A DNA stretch of 64,000 nt from an uncultured Gammaproteobacteria bacterium (GTDB taxonomy: Bacteria > Pseudomonadota > Gammaproteobacteria > Steroidobacterales > UBA11654), in assembly GCA_902553145.1 (NCBI GenBank), contig CACDKD010000001.1:1-64000 (forward strand). The letters run 5' to 3'. The first letter of the stretch is position 1. Every line of letters begins with the position of its first letter. Under the pieces are notes generated by a model. That model searched no databases and was not told the DNA's origin. It saw nothing but the letters and a program-made list of their open reading frames with translations. Shown here piece after piece: positions 26,758-36,301 of this stretch. A program made the translations under genes and the position numbers.

Positions 26758-28722
26758 TCAGAGTAACTCATTGACGGCTCTGTCTGCTTGAACTATGGCA
26801 GCATCGACATAAGCAGAGCCGCCGGAGTCTGAGTTTGCAATTGAGATATTTCCAATTGGTTTTCTTCCCATGACGTGGGGATATTGCTCGTTATTCATAC
26901 TGTCTGGCATTCTTCCGTCAAAAAAATCATTATCAAATAAGCTGTTGTATTCGTATGAGTAGCCGTGCGCCCAACGGTTAACTGTAATTCCTGCCAAATC
27001 TTCCTCTTTAAAGTCCGGGCCAAACATTGCACTCAAATGATCAATGATCTTGTCTTCATAATCCTGAAAGCTAAGTTTCAGAATGTCGTAGCGGCCCTTT
27101 CTGTGTTGCTCTCGATTCGTTAATCCCTCATAGGGTCGAGTTGGGACATGGTTCATTAAAAAAACAACGGGTTCATCAAAAGTCTGAGGGTATTGATAGT
27201 CGCCGATGCTCACAGGAAAATCAATGTACATATTATTGAAGAATGAATTTGGGCTAATTGCTCTGGAGATGCCTTTATTTGCGAACATGTGCCAATTTTT
27301 CATTGCAACCTGAATCCAGACAAGAGGAACTTTAACATTGTATTTTAGAGCCTCTTTTTGCTTCTTGGGCAATTCAGGGCAAAGCTCAGGAATGATGCCG
27401 TTGTAACAAGCCAAAATGCATTTCTTGCCTGAAACTTTATATAACTTGCCTTGATTGACATAAATCACCTCAACGCCATCTTTTACATTCTTGGCCGAAA
27501 TGACTGTGCTATCGAGGCGAATTCTTGTGTTCTGATCGGGCAAATCTAATTGCGAGTAATCTGCCTTAGCAGTCACAATGTCTTCCATGGTGCTACCAGA
27601 TATTGCATTTGGGATCATTTTTCTAACAAGCAATCTTGCAATAGTTGCATTCCCATCGGGGAAATGAAAGATATAGGGCTCATCAGAAACTTCGTTCTTG
27701 CTCATGAACCCCTCAATGGTTTCATCGTATGTGGAAATATCATACATTTCATTTTCAGGTTCTGTTGTACCCTCCTCCTCAGTGAAGCCAAGGCCTGAAA
27801 ATCCTGGAAGGCCGTCAGAGAAAGCGCCAAAAGCAGGGATAGATTCTGTTCCAACGCCCCAAAGTGACCATAACATGGTGTGAAAAAGGCCCACCACTTC
27901 GTCGCCAACTTTGTGATACTTTCTTAGGTACTCTTCGTAACTCATATTTTCTAAATGATAAAACTTTTCCTCCAGAGCCATCTCGGGAAAGAAATCTGTC
28001 TTGTCTAAGAAGAGTCTTGCGAACTCATCCTTGGACTTGTCAGAGATCGGCATCTCTTTCACAACTTTTTTTATATTCTCTGGTTTTGTGTTGTTCTTAT
28101 GATTGATGTCATACCTATAGTTGGGAACATTACGGACGATTTTATTCTCGCCGTAGGTTTCTTTATTAAAAAAGAACGAAGAAGTAAGTCCTCTATTTTT
28201 AAAGTAATCGAAATCATAGGCAGAATAGAATTTCTGAAAATCAATTCCGAGATCCACCATTAATTTCTTTGATACCTCTTCATAATAACTTGGTGACTCT
28301 ATGGACTGGCTGCCACCATAAGTTAACATTTCTCTTCCATCGACTTGAAATTCGTTGCGTTTTGCATGTCCGCCAAAGTCGTCGTGATTATCCAGTATGA
28401 GTATGTTTTGATTTGAAGCAGTGCGTTCTTGATAAAAATATGCTGCCGACAAACCCGATATGCCCCCTCCTACAACAATTAAATCATTGCTTTCCCCAAG
28501 ATCTGTGACCTCTTCAAGAAAATTTCCGCCAGCCAATGCAAGCCTGTGAGCATGATCAAAAGAGCCAGGGTGATTGCCTCTGATTCCCATTAAAGCAGGA
28601 GGATACTTAAAAGGATCAATATTCTTTGCATTGAGAAAATCAATTGGTGCAACTGATGCGGCTAAACCATAGCTGACACCGTTTATGAAATCCCTTCTTG
28701 TTATTGAAAGCTTCTTCTTCAT
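26758..28722 (-). CDS. Tat-exported flavoprotein, spermidine dehydrogenase-like
   Basis: This 654-residue FAD protein has a twin-arginine start (TRRDFINGVSYG) and the dinucleotide motif DLIVVGGGISGLSAAYFYQ. ILDNHDDFGGHAKRNEF matches, from memory, the start of Pseudomonas periplasmic spermidine dehydrogenase. The C-terminal NISIANSDSGGSAYVDAAI closes the FAD fold. Spermidine dehydrogenase cleaves spermidine to putrescine or diaminopropane plus an aldehyde. The gene precedes a run of polyamine genes (PotF, PuuB, aminotransferase, PuuA, PuuD) on the same strand, which supports a polyamine role. The exact amine is not proven. Confidence 0.78.
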   Translation of the reverse strand: MKKKLSITRRDFINGVSYGLAASVAPIDFLNAKNIDPFKYPPALMGIRGNHPGSFDHAHRLALAGGNFLEEVTDLGESNDLIVVGGGISGLSAAYFYQERTASNQNILILDNHDDFGGHAKRNEFQVDGREMLTYGGSQSIESPSYYEEVSKKLMVDLGIDFQKFYSAYDFDYFKNRGLTSSFFFNKETYGENKIVRNVPNYRYDINHKNNTKPENIKKVVKEMPISDKSKDEFARLFLDKTDFFPEMALEEKFYHLENMSYEEYLRKYHKVGDEVVGLFHTMLWSLWGVGTESIPAFGAFSDGLPGFSGLGFTEEEGTTEPENEMYDISTYDETIEGFMSKNEVSDEPYIFHFPDGNATIARLLVRKMIPNAISGSTMEDIVTAKADYSQLDLPDQNTRIRLDSTVISAKNVKDGVEVIYVNQGKLYKVSGKKCILACYNGIIPELCPELPKKQKEALKYNVKVPLVWIQVAMKNWHMFANKGISRAISPNSFFNNMYIDFPVSIGDYQYPQTFDEPVVFLMNHVPTRPYEGLTNREQHRKGRYDILKLSFQDYEDKIIDHLSAMFGPDFKEEDLAGITVNRWAHGYSYEYNSLFDNDFFDGRMPDSMNNEQYPHVMGRKPIGNISIANSDSGGSAYVDAAIVQADRAVNELL

Positions 28723-28726
28723 TGAA

Positions 28727-30430
28727 CTAGTCTATTCTGAAAACAGTGTTTCCCTCAAGCACTGTCTCGATGACTCTGACTTCACCGATTTCCTTTAGTG
28801 GTATTTTGTATAGATTTTTTTCAAGGACAATCAGGTCTGCGAACTTTCCAACTTCTATGCTTCCAGTAAGATGTCCTTGGCGCATTACTTCTGCAGCATT
28901 AATTGTGTAGGCCTTCAGCATTTCGGTTAGGTCCATCCTCTCCTTTTCATTTAATGTCCCTTTAACGCGATCGCTTGGATCTTGTCTTGTCACTGCAGTT
29001 TCAATAGCAATGAGTGGATTCATTGTTGTTACAGCCCAATCGCTTCCGCCAACAATAGTTCCTCCTGCATCGTGAATGCTTCTTATGGGATACATTTGAT
29101 TCACTCTTTCCACTCCGAGTTCTGGAATATTGATTTCAGTAATCCACTCGTCTGGCAAAGCCCATGCGGCTTGAAAGTTAGCTGAAATCTTTAGCTCTGA
29201 AAACCTCGGTATGTCCTCCTCATGAATCAATTGAAGATGAGAAATGTGATGCTTGTTATTTTTCAACCCATTGGCCTCAATTGCATGCTGATATGCATCA
29301 AGAACAGATCTGACCGCTCGATCTCCAATTGCGTGCGTCATGACTTGTGTGCCATTTGCATCAAATCTTGCAATTGCTTTGTTCAATTCATCTTGGGAGA
29401 AATATAACTGTCCATAAGATCCGGAATCAAGATACGGCTCAAGAATTGCGCCGGTTTGTCCCTCAAGCACGCCGTCTATAAATATCTTTACGCAATTGGT
29501 ATTAATTCTAGGGTGCTCAAACTCCGATCTCCTTTTGTATAAGTCTTCGAAACCCGAGAACTCTTGAACATAATGCTGTCTTCCGTATTCGATGCAGGCA
29601 GTCATTCTGAGATTTAATTCGCCCTTTTCAGCAAGATCTTTAAAGCTTATTAAGTACGGCTCATTCACAGCTGCATCAATCATGGATGTGATTCCAAAAC
29701 TGCTCGCGAGATTTTGTGCGTATAAAAGTCCATTCAGGCGAAGCTCTGCCGTCTCGGTTGGTAATACGTCGGCAACAAGATTCATTGCCGATGGCTCTCT
29801 TAAAGTGCCGCTCGGTTCACCTGTGATAGGGTCTCTTTCAATTATCCCCTTAAAAGGATCTTTCGTGTCTCTGTTGATGCCTGCCAATTCAAGCGCTTTT
29901 GTGTTCACCAATGCATTGTGTCCGTCTGACATTTCAATATATATCGGAATATCCTCAGTGACTTCATCGAACAGTGATTTATTGGGATTTGCCGCGGGAA
30001 ACAATCCGGCATTTAATCCTGCGCCGATAACCCACCCTGAGGTTTTGACATGATCTTCTTCCAAACAAGCCCTGATCCTTTCCTGTATCTCATTGATGGT
30101 GAGTAAATCAAAAACCGAACACTGTAAAAAATCCATGCCATTCCAGATAGGATGAGCATGAGCATCATGAAAAGAGGGCATCATCATCCGTCCTTGGAGA
30201 TCGACAATCTCAATGGACTCATCTGCATTCTTTATTACATCAGCCTGACTACCGACCAATTGAATGACCCCGTCTTTAATCAGGATTGAATCTGCGATGG
30301 ATAGATTCTCGTCAAATGTATGAATGCTGCCATTGACATAAGCTTTGCTGTTGCCTGCGGAAAGATCGCTCATACTAAACACTGCTAAAAGAATTGCTGT
30401 TTGCTGTATAACTTTTTTTATCTTAAACAT
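28727..30430 (-). CDS. YtcJ-type metal-dependent amidohydrolase
   Basis: This 567-residue amidohydrolase_3 protein has a signal-like N-terminus (IQQTAILLAVFSMSDLSAG), so it is probably exported. The metal site begins SFHDAHAHPIWNG. Further ligands are in MTHAIGDRAVRS, HHISHLQLI and GGSDWAVTTMNP. The family ending GSIEVGKFADLIVLEKN is intact. It lies 4 bases from each neighbour, in the middle of the polyamine genes. N-acyl-amide or N-acetyl-polyamine hydrolysis is possible from context but is only inference. Confidence 0.85.
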   Translation of the reverse strand: MFKIKKVIQQTAILLAVFSMSDLSAGNSKAYVNGSIHTFDENLSIADSILIKDGVIQLVGSQADVIKNADESIEIVDLQGRMMMPSFHDAHAHPIWNGMDFLQCSVFDLLTINEIQERIRACLEEDHVKTSGWVIGAGLNAGLFPAANPNKSLFDEVTEDIPIYIEMSDGHNALVNTKALELAGINRDTKDPFKGIIERDPITGEPSGTLREPSAMNLVADVLPTETAELRLNGLLYAQNLASSFGITSMIDAAVNEPYLISFKDLAEKGELNLRMTACIEYGRQHYVQEFSGFEDLYKRRSEFEHPRINTNCVKIFIDGVLEGQTGAILEPYLDSGSYGQLYFSQDELNKAIARFDANGTQVMTHAIGDRAVRSVLDAYQHAIEANGLKNNKHHISHLQLIHEEDIPRFSELKISANFQAAWALPDEWITEINIPELGVERVNQMYPIRSIHDAGGTIVGGSDWAVTTMNPLIAIETAVTRQDPSDRVKGTLNEKERMDLTEMLKAYTINAAEVMRQGHLTGSIEVGKFADLIVLEKNLYKIPLKEIGEVRVIETVLEGNTVFRID

Positions 30431-30434
30431 TAAA

Positions 30435-31520
30435 TTATTTGCCTGTTTTAATGTTAATCCATTGTCTGGTCATCGTGCGATCGACTCTCGGGTTTGCTAT
30501 CTCTGCGATGAAGAGTTTATTCAATGTCTCTTGATCAGGATAGATTGCTCTATTATTGAGGATATCTTTGGAAATGAATTTTTTAGACTCAGGAATTGCA
30601 TTTGGAAATTTGACCTTATTGGAGATCGCAGCCATGACCTCTGGTTGAAGTATGAAATCGAGAAACATGTGTGCGTTCTTAGCATTTGGTGCATCGTTTG
30701 GTATAGACATCATGTCCACCCACATCTGAGCTCCCTCTTCCGGAATCTCGTATTCAATAATTACATTATTCTTAACTTCTCTTGCTCTATCGCCCGCTTG
30801 CAAAATGTCTCCGCTCCAACCAAACACAAGGCATATCTCGCCATTGGCAAGGTCATTTATATATTTTGAAGAGTGAAAATACCTAATGAATGGCCTGATG
30901 TTCTTTAGAAGCTCATATGCCTCGCCTCTGTATTCTGATGGATCTTTTGTATTGGGATCTTTTCCGATATAAAAAAGTGCTGCCTTAAATACCTCGCTTG
31001 GGGCATCGAGAAAAGCGATGCCGCATTGTTCAAAATTCTTTAAAAGCTCGGGTTTAAATAAAATATCAAAAGTATTCATCTTGAAATCCTTGCCCATGAT
31101 TTCGTCTATGGCTGCACGATTGTATCCAATGCCTGTGGTTCCCCATAAGTATGGGATGGCAAATCTATTGTCCGGATCCATCGTGCTTAACATCTCCATC
31201 ATTACTGGGTCCAAATTATCAAAATTAGGTATTGCAGTTTTATCGAGCTCTAGGTGTATATTCGCTCTGACCTGTCTTCCAAGGTATTCGATGCTTGGAG
31301 AAACGATGTCGTAGCCCGTTGACCCGGCGAGTAGCTTTCCCTCAAGCACCTCATTGCTGTCAAAAACATCGTAGATGACTTCTATCCCTGTTGACTCCTC
31401 AAATTGATCGATGACGGATTGATCAATGTAATCGGACCAGTTGTAGACTCTTACCTCTTCAGCATGGATTGAAAATGAGAGAAAAAAGTATGTCGCGTTG
31501 ATTGCCCAACTCTTCTTCAC
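30435..31520 (-). CDS. Polyamine ABC transporter substrate-binding protein (PotF/PotD family)
   Basis: This 361-residue periplasmic binding protein has the diagnostic EEVRVYNWSDYIDQSVIDQF start of mature PotF/SpuD proteins, then YDVFDSNEVLEGKLLAG, YDIVSPS and PYLWGTTGIGYN. The open frame runs to 31571. A GTG at 31520 overlaps the puuB stop (GTGA) and yields a clean signal peptide (MKKSWAINATYFFLSFSIHA), so it is the real start. No permease or ATPase genes for polyamine import are near, so they must lie elsewhere or be absent. Confidence 0.9.
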   Translation of the reverse strand: MKKSWAINATYFFLSFSIHAEEVRVYNWSDYIDQSVIDQFEESTGIEVIYDVFDSNEVLEGKLLAGSTGYDIVSPSIEYLGRQVRANIHLELDKTAIPNFDNLDPVMMEMLSTMDPDNRFAIPYLWGTTGIGYNRAAIDEIMGKDFKMNTFDILFKPELLKNFEQCGIAFLDAPSEVFKAALFYIGKDPNTKDPSEYRGEAYELLKNIRPFIRYFHSSKYINDLANGEICLVFGWSGDILQAGDRAREVKNNVIIEYEIPEEGAQMWVDMMSIPNDAPNAKNAHMFLDFILQPEVMAAISNKVKFPNAIPESKKFISKDILNNRAIYPDQETLNKLFIAEIANPRVDRTMTRQWINIKTGK

Positions 31521-32803
31521 AACCGATCTCGAAGAGCGTAATAAAGCATGCCAAGATAAAATCCAGGCCATCGCAATAGTGTTCCTCCTGGAAATGTCGG
31601 GATTTTAATCTTGGAGAAAATATCAAGATTAGACACTGTGCCATCAATTGCTTCAGCAAGCACAGTACCCGCTAGGCTTGCCATTGCTACCCCGTGGCCT
31701 GAATATCCATGAGCAAAATATACATTGGTGTGCAATCTGCCAACATGCGGCATTCGATTCACCGTCACTCCAATTCGTCCGCCCCAAGCATAGTCAATGG
31801 TTTTGTCATGCAGATGTGGGTAAACTTCCAGCATTGTTTTTCTCACATAGGATTTCAAATCCTTTGGGAAATTTCTTGCATAGCTCTCTCCTCCGCCAAA
31901 CAGGAGCCTGTTGTCTTGAGATATACGAAAATAGTGCACGTGAAACTTATTGTCGTGTACACAAACATCATCCCTATTTATATACCGAACTTCTTCTTCA
32001 CTCATCTGCTCTGTGGCAAGGATAAAATTATTGATTGGCATCATCTTAACGGCCAACTTGTTCTCTAGATTATCCAAGTATCCATTGCAAGCAAGAACAA
32101 CATGGTCGGCTTTGACCTCACCCTCATTGGTCTTAACAATGCAAGGGGAGCCATTTGAATACGATGTTACTCTAGAATTTTCATAGATTTTGACGCCTGA
32201 ATCCTCTGCTGCTTGTGCAAGTCCAAGTGCATAATTGAGCGGATGAAGATGGGCTCCACCCATGTCCAGAGATCCGCCCCCATCAAAGTATGAGCTGTGA
32301 AACATTTCTCTCACCTCTTCAGGGTTCATGTAACGAACCAAGTCATAGCCATAATCTGTGTTTAGTTTTTCTACATATTCTTTATGATGATGATCATCGC
32401 CCCTGTCATTGGAAACAGTTGCATTTCCAGCCTTCAAGTCGCAGTCAATTTCATGTTTTTCAATTCTGGTCTTTACGATGCTTTTTCCATATTCCGAGAG
32501 CCGCCAAAGCTCATTGGCCAACGACTTGCCGTAATCTTTTTCCAATTCATGAATCTTTTTGTTATGGCCACTTCCTAACTGTCCTCCATTTCTTCCTGAG
32601 GCCCCCCATGCCAATTTATTTGCTTCCACAATCGTGACATCGTGACCTCTTTCAGAAAGGTTGAGCGCGGTTAAAAGACCGGTGTAGCCTGCGCCTATCA
32701 CACATATATCTGCGGCATGTGAACCCTTTAATGAGGATCTTTCTTTGAGGTTGTTTGCAGTGTGATAGTAGTAAGAGTCTGGATAATCTATGGATTCTTT
32801 CAT
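31517..32803 (-). CDS. puuB: Gamma-glutamylputrescine oxidase-like FAD oxidoreductase
   Basis: This 428-residue DAO-fold flavoprotein has the FAD motif ICVIGAGYTGLLTALNLSERG and the flavin-contact segment WGASGRNGGQLGSG. YAWGGRIGVTVNRMPHVGR and YAHGYSGHGVAMASLAG-like C-terminal parts (FAHGYSGHGVAM) are typical of PuuB. PuuB oxidises gamma-glutamylputrescine to gamma-glutamyl-aminobutyraldehyde with release of ammonia and peroxide. Its stop is overlapped by the potF-like GTG, and it is 9 bases from the aminotransferase gene. The PuuA/PuuD neighbours support the assignment. Confidence 0.9.
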   Translation of the reverse strand: MKESIDYPDSYYYHTANNLKERSSLKGSHAADICVIGAGYTGLLTALNLSERGHDVTIVEANKLAWGASGRNGGQLGSGHNKKIHELEKDYGKSLANELWRLSEYGKSIVKTRIEKHEIDCDLKAGNATVSNDRGDDHHHKEYVEKLNTDYGYDLVRYMNPEEVREMFHSSYFDGGGSLDMGGAHLHPLNYALGLAQAAEDSGVKIYENSRVTSYSNGSPCIVKTNEGEVKADHVVLACNGYLDNLENKLAVKMMPINNFILATEQMSEEEVRYINRDDVCVHDNKFHVHYFRISQDNRLLFGGGESYARNFPKDLKSYVRKTMLEVYPHLHDKTIDYAWGGRIGVTVNRMPHVGRLHTNVYFAHGYSGHGVAMASLAGTVLAEAIDGTVSNLDIFSKIKIPTFPGGTLLRWPGFYLGMLYYALRDRL

Positions 32804-32812
32804 ATCAGTCTA

Positions 32813-34177
32813 CTATAGCTTTTGGACAGCTTCTTGCGTCTCATCCAAGGTGGTTCTTGCTTTGTCTACAAGCTCATCAATTTGCTCATGATTGATCACC
32901 AAAGGCGGTGCAATGATCATGCTGTCGCCAACGGCCCTCATGACCAAACCGTTTTTAATAGAAATATCTCTGCACAATGAGCCCGTATTAAAATCACTGG
33001 GGAATCTGGATCGCTTCACTTTATCGTTAGTAAGCTCTATTGCTCCCATTAATCCCTTTATCCTAGCCTCTCCAACTATTGGATGGTCTCCTAACGACAA
33101 CCATTTGTCCCTTAAATAGGGTGCAATCGAGTGTTTTACACTGTCCAAGATGTTTTCCTTCTTGATAAGCTCAATATTCTTCAGAGCTACGGCACACGCT
33201 GCTGGGTGTCCTGAATAAGTGAACCCATGAGCAAACTCGCCCCCTTCTTCAATTATGGTGCCTGCTAAACGATCGCTGACCAAAACTCCACCCAATGGCA
33301 AATATCCTGATGTGACCCCTTTGGCAAATGGAATCATGTCTGGTTTTATTTCATAGAAGGTTGACCCGAACCATTCTCCGAGCCTTCCAAATCCTGTGAT
33401 CACTTCATCGGCAATTAATAGAATTCCATAGCGATCGCATATTTTCTGAACCTCCGGCCAATAGCTGTCTGGCGGAATAATTACGCCACCAGCGCCTTGA
33501 ATAGGCTCTGCAATAAATGCAGCTACATTTTCAACTCCGTGTTCCTCAATTGCTCTTTCGAGATCTCTGGCAGCATTTATGCCGAATTCATCGGGATCGA
33601 GATCGCCTCCCTCTCCATACCAATATGGTTGTTGGATATGGTCTATTCCTGGAATGGGCAAGCCTCCCTGTTGATGCATTCCAGTCATTCCTCCTAAACT
33701 TGCTCCAGCTACAGTACTGCCGTGATACGCATTATTCCTTCCAAGGATAATTTGTTTGTTTGGATGACCCAATAGACTCCAGTAATATCTAACCATTCTT
33801 AAGACGGTGTCATTCGACTCCGAACCAGAACCGGTAAAGAAAACATGATTTAAATGATCTGGTGCAAGCTCACCAATGACTCTGCTGAGTTCAATCGCAG
33901 GCGGATGCGTGCACTGAAAGAAATTATTGTAGTATGGCAACTCTTGCATCTGCTCGAAAGCAGCCTTAGATAGTTCGTCTCTGCCATAACCCAGGTTGAC
34001 ATTCCATAAACCTGACATGCCATCTAGGATCTGGTTGCCCTCTGCATCCCAAATATAAACTCCATCGCCTTTTGTGATTACTCTGGTTCCCTTTTCTGCT
34101 AGCTCACCATGATCAGTAAATGGATGAAGGTGATGCTCACTATCAAGCTTTTGCCAATTCTTTAATTCTTTATTCAT
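32813..34177 (-). CDS. Class III aminotransferase, putrescine/omega-amino acid:pyruvate type
   Basis: This 454-residue pyridoxal-phosphate aminotransferase resembles SpuC-like putrescine:pyruvate enzymes. The cofactor lysine is Lys286 in [47 protein letters not shown] and [17 protein letters not shown] are the family segments. In this cluster it could transaminate putrescine, GABA or a downstream amino acid. It lies 2 bases from the puuA stop and 9 from puuB, so the genes are co-transcribed. Specificity needs a test, since beta-alanine:pyruvate enzymes look alike. Confidence 0.9.
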   Translation of the reverse strand: MNKELKNWQKLDSEHHLHPFTDHGELAEKGTRVITKGDGVYIWDAEGNQILDGMSGLWNVNLGYGRDELSKAAFEQMQELPYYNNFFQCTHPPAIELSRVIGELAPDHLNHVFFTGSGSESNDTVLRMVRYYWSLLGHPNKQIILGRNNAYHGSTVAGASLGGMTGMHQQGGLPIPGIDHIQQPYWYGEGGDLDPDEFGINAARDLERAIEEHGVENVAAFIAEPIQGAGGVIIPPDSYWPEVQKICDRYGILLIADEVITGFGRLGEWFGSTFYEIKPDMIPFAKGVTSGYLPLGGVLVSDRLAGTIIEEGGEFAHGFTYSGHPAACAVALKNIELIKKENILDSVKHSIAPYLRDKWLSLGDHPIVGEARIKGLMGAIELTNDKVKRSRFPSDFNTGSLCRDISIKNGLVMRAVGDSMIIAPPLVINHEQIDELVDKARTTLDETQEAVQKL

Positions 34178-34179
34178 AT

Positions 34180-35514
34180 TTAAACGCTCAAGAGAAGATT
34201 CTCTCTTTCCCAGGGGCTGATTACCTGAAAGTACTCATTATACTCATCCTCTTTCATTGCGACATATATTTGCGAGAATCTATTACCCATCAATGCAGGC
34301 ATCGTTTCACTCTCTCTTAAAATATCAATGGCTGTTGAAAGATTCTTTGGCAGGTTAAATTGCATATTGGATGCATTTGAGTCCTCAGGCGCAGTTGGCT
34401 GAAGAGATTTCTGGATCCCCAAATAACCACAAGCAAGTGTAGAGGCAATTGATAAATATGGATTAACATCTGCTCCACCGATTCTAAACTCAACCCTTTT
34501 ATTCTCTGGCGATGAAGTTGGGACTCTTAGTCCAGTCGTTCTATTGTCATAACCCCAACATAAGTTAATCGGTGCATTTTGGAACCGCTGAAACCTTCGA
34601 TATGAATTCACATAAGGTGCATTAAATAATATTGACTCGGGAGTGAACTGCTGAAGACCTGCTATAAAACCTCTAAATGCATCTGTTTCGTCTTGTGACT
34701 TTGAAAAAACATTTTTCCCTGAATCGCCATCAACAAGTGAAATATGCCAATGCATTGCACTGCCTGGTTGATCTTCTAATGGTTTTGCCAAGAAAGTCGC
34801 ATATATTCCATGCTGCATTGCTGCTTCCCTGATAAGTCTCTTGAAAATCATCACCTGATCACAAATCATCAAAGGATCATCATGCTCAAAATTGATCTCC
34901 AGTTGAGCGGTTCCCATTTCATGCTCTAAAGTATCTATTTTTATATTCATAGCATCTGAGTAAGAGTGAATCTGATCGATGATTGGTTCAAATTCATCCA
35001 ATGCATCCAAACTAAAGGGCCTTCTGACTGTTTCTTGTCGTCCAGAGCGTCCGACTGGTGTCTGAAGCACTTGATTTGGATCGGTGTTTCTCTGAACAAG
35101 ATAAAATTCTAGTTCAGGAGCAACAACAGGCTTCATGCCATTTTCTCTGTATAGTTGGAGAATATTCTTGAGTACTTGCCTAGGTGAGATATCGACATTC
35201 GAGCCATCCTCATAGAAGCAATCATTCACAACTGTGGCTGTGGGGTCCTTCATCCATGGCAGAAGTTTTAAGGTCGTCAGATCGGGTCTTATAAGTATGT
35301 CTCTGTCCGCGGGGTTGATGTAACCATCGGGAAGGAATTTTCCTGTGACAGATTGAGTAAATACAGATTCTGGCAACCTGATTACTGACCCCGAAGTAAA
35401 TTTTTCAACTGGAATAAGCTTGCCTCGAGCGGTACCTGCCATATCGGGAACTATGGTTTCAACTTCTTGGATATTATTTTCAGTCAGCCAATTTTGTATG
35501 TCTTTATCTTCCAT
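34180..35514 (-). CDS. puuA: Gamma-glutamylputrescine synthetase (glutamine synthetase family)
   Basis: This 444-residue GS-fold ligase joins glutamate to putrescine using ATP, the first step of the Puu pathway. ELEFYLVQR and [18 protein letters not shown] carry metal-ligand glutamates. [17 protein letters not shown] and [21 protein letters not shown] line the ATP and glutamate sites. The open frame extends to 35682, but ATG 35514 ([10 protein letters not shown]) gives the family N-terminus and overlaps the puuD stop by 11 bases, so puuD and puuA are coupled. The broader PuuA/GlnA3-like group is hard to split by eye; context favours PuuA. Confidence 0.88.
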   Translation of the reverse strand: MEDKDIQNWLTENNIQEVETIVPDMAGTARGKLIPVEKFTSGSVIRLPESVFTQSVTGKFLPDGYINPADRDILIRPDLTTLKLLPWMKDPTATVVNDCFYEDGSNVDISPRQVLKNILQLYRENGMKPVVAPELEFYLVQRNTDPNQVLQTPVGRSGRQETVRRPFSLDALDEFEPIIDQIHSYSDAMNIKIDTLEHEMGTAQLEINFEHDDPLMICDQVMIFKRLIREAAMQHGIYATFLAKPLEDQPGSAMHWHISLVDGDSGKNVFSKSQDETDAFRGFIAGLQQFTPESILFNAPYVNSYRRFQRFQNAPINLCWGYDNRTTGLRVPTSSPENKRVEFRIGGADVNPYLSIASTLACGYLGIQKSLQPTAPEDSNASNMQFNLPKNLSTAIDILRESETMPALMGNRFSQIYVAMKEDEYNEYFQVISPWERENLLLSV

Positions 35515-36265
35515 GCCTTTCTGAATACTCCTGACATGAGGTGCCAAACGCCTCGAATATTTTTCTTGAAACAGCGCTTTTTTCTGGTTTCCATTCCGGG
35601 TGCCATTGGACGGATAAATTAAATCCTGCTGCATCCTTAATGGTAAATGCTTCAACCAACCCGCCGTGGGAAAGTGCCTCAATATTTAAGCCTTGGCCTA
35701 GCTGCTTTACGCCTTGACCATGGAGAGAATTAACCTCGGCTTCAAGAAGACCGGTTAATTGATGTAAATATCCACCCTCCTCAAAAGATACGCTATGACT
35801 GATATCGTATTGGTCCTCTATGGATGCATTACGATCAAAGTCATGTCCCTTGAAATCAGATTCATTTTCAAGTGACTGATAAAGAGAGCCTCCAAGGATG
35901 ACATTCATTTCCTGAAATCCTCGACAAATTGCAAGGATTGGTAATTCCATATCTATAATTTTCTTAACTGCTTTAAAAACATATTCGTCACGAGATGGGT
36001 CGATCAACATTTCAGAATCATTGATCTTATCGCTATATCTATCAGGGTGCACATTCGATAAGCTGCCGGTCAGTAAGAATCCATCAAGACGGTTCAAAAT
36101 TGATTTCATTGAAGACAGGTCATCGCTTGGAATGAGTACTGAGGTTACATCGGAGTACTCATGGATCGCTTTAATATATTTCTCTCCCACAACATGAAAA
36201 GGGTGTCGTTCAATTTCTTTACGACAACAAACAATACCGACCAGTGGCTTATTAGAGTTAGGCAT
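35504..36265 (-). CDS. puuD: Gamma-glutamyl-GABA hydrolase (class I glutamine amidotransferase fold)
   Basis: This 253-residue hydrolase frees GABA from gamma-glutamyl-GABA. The catalytic cysteine is Cys114 in AICRGFQEMNVILGG, and the His-Glu pair is His222 and Glu224 in QWHPEWKPE. DGFLLTGSLSNVHPDRY is the typical first loop. It is the first gene of the polyamine run on the minus strand, 36 bases after the RND permease stop. The PuuC aldehyde dehydrogenase that would act before it is not in the window. Confidence 0.92.
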   Translation of the reverse strand: MPNSNKPLVGIVCCRKEIERHPFHVVGEKYIKAIHEYSDVTSVLIPSDDLSSMKSILNRLDGFLLTGSLSNVHPDRYSDKINDSEMLIDPSRDEYVFKAVKKIIDMELPILAICRGFQEMNVILGGSLYQSLENESDFKGHDFDRNASIEDQYDISHSVSFEEGGYLHQLTGLLEAEVNSLHGQGVKQLGQGLNIEALSHGGLVEAFTIKDAAGFNLSVQWHPEWKPEKSAVSRKIFEAFGTSCQEYSERHGR

Positions 36266-36301
36266 ATAATTTTTTGAAATATTAAGTACTGATTGTACTA
36301 A

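Noticed and set aside
29592..30053. 153-codon plus-strand frame inside the YtcJ gene
   Set aside because: Antisense shadow of a conserved amidohydrolase with no motif or start signal of its own.
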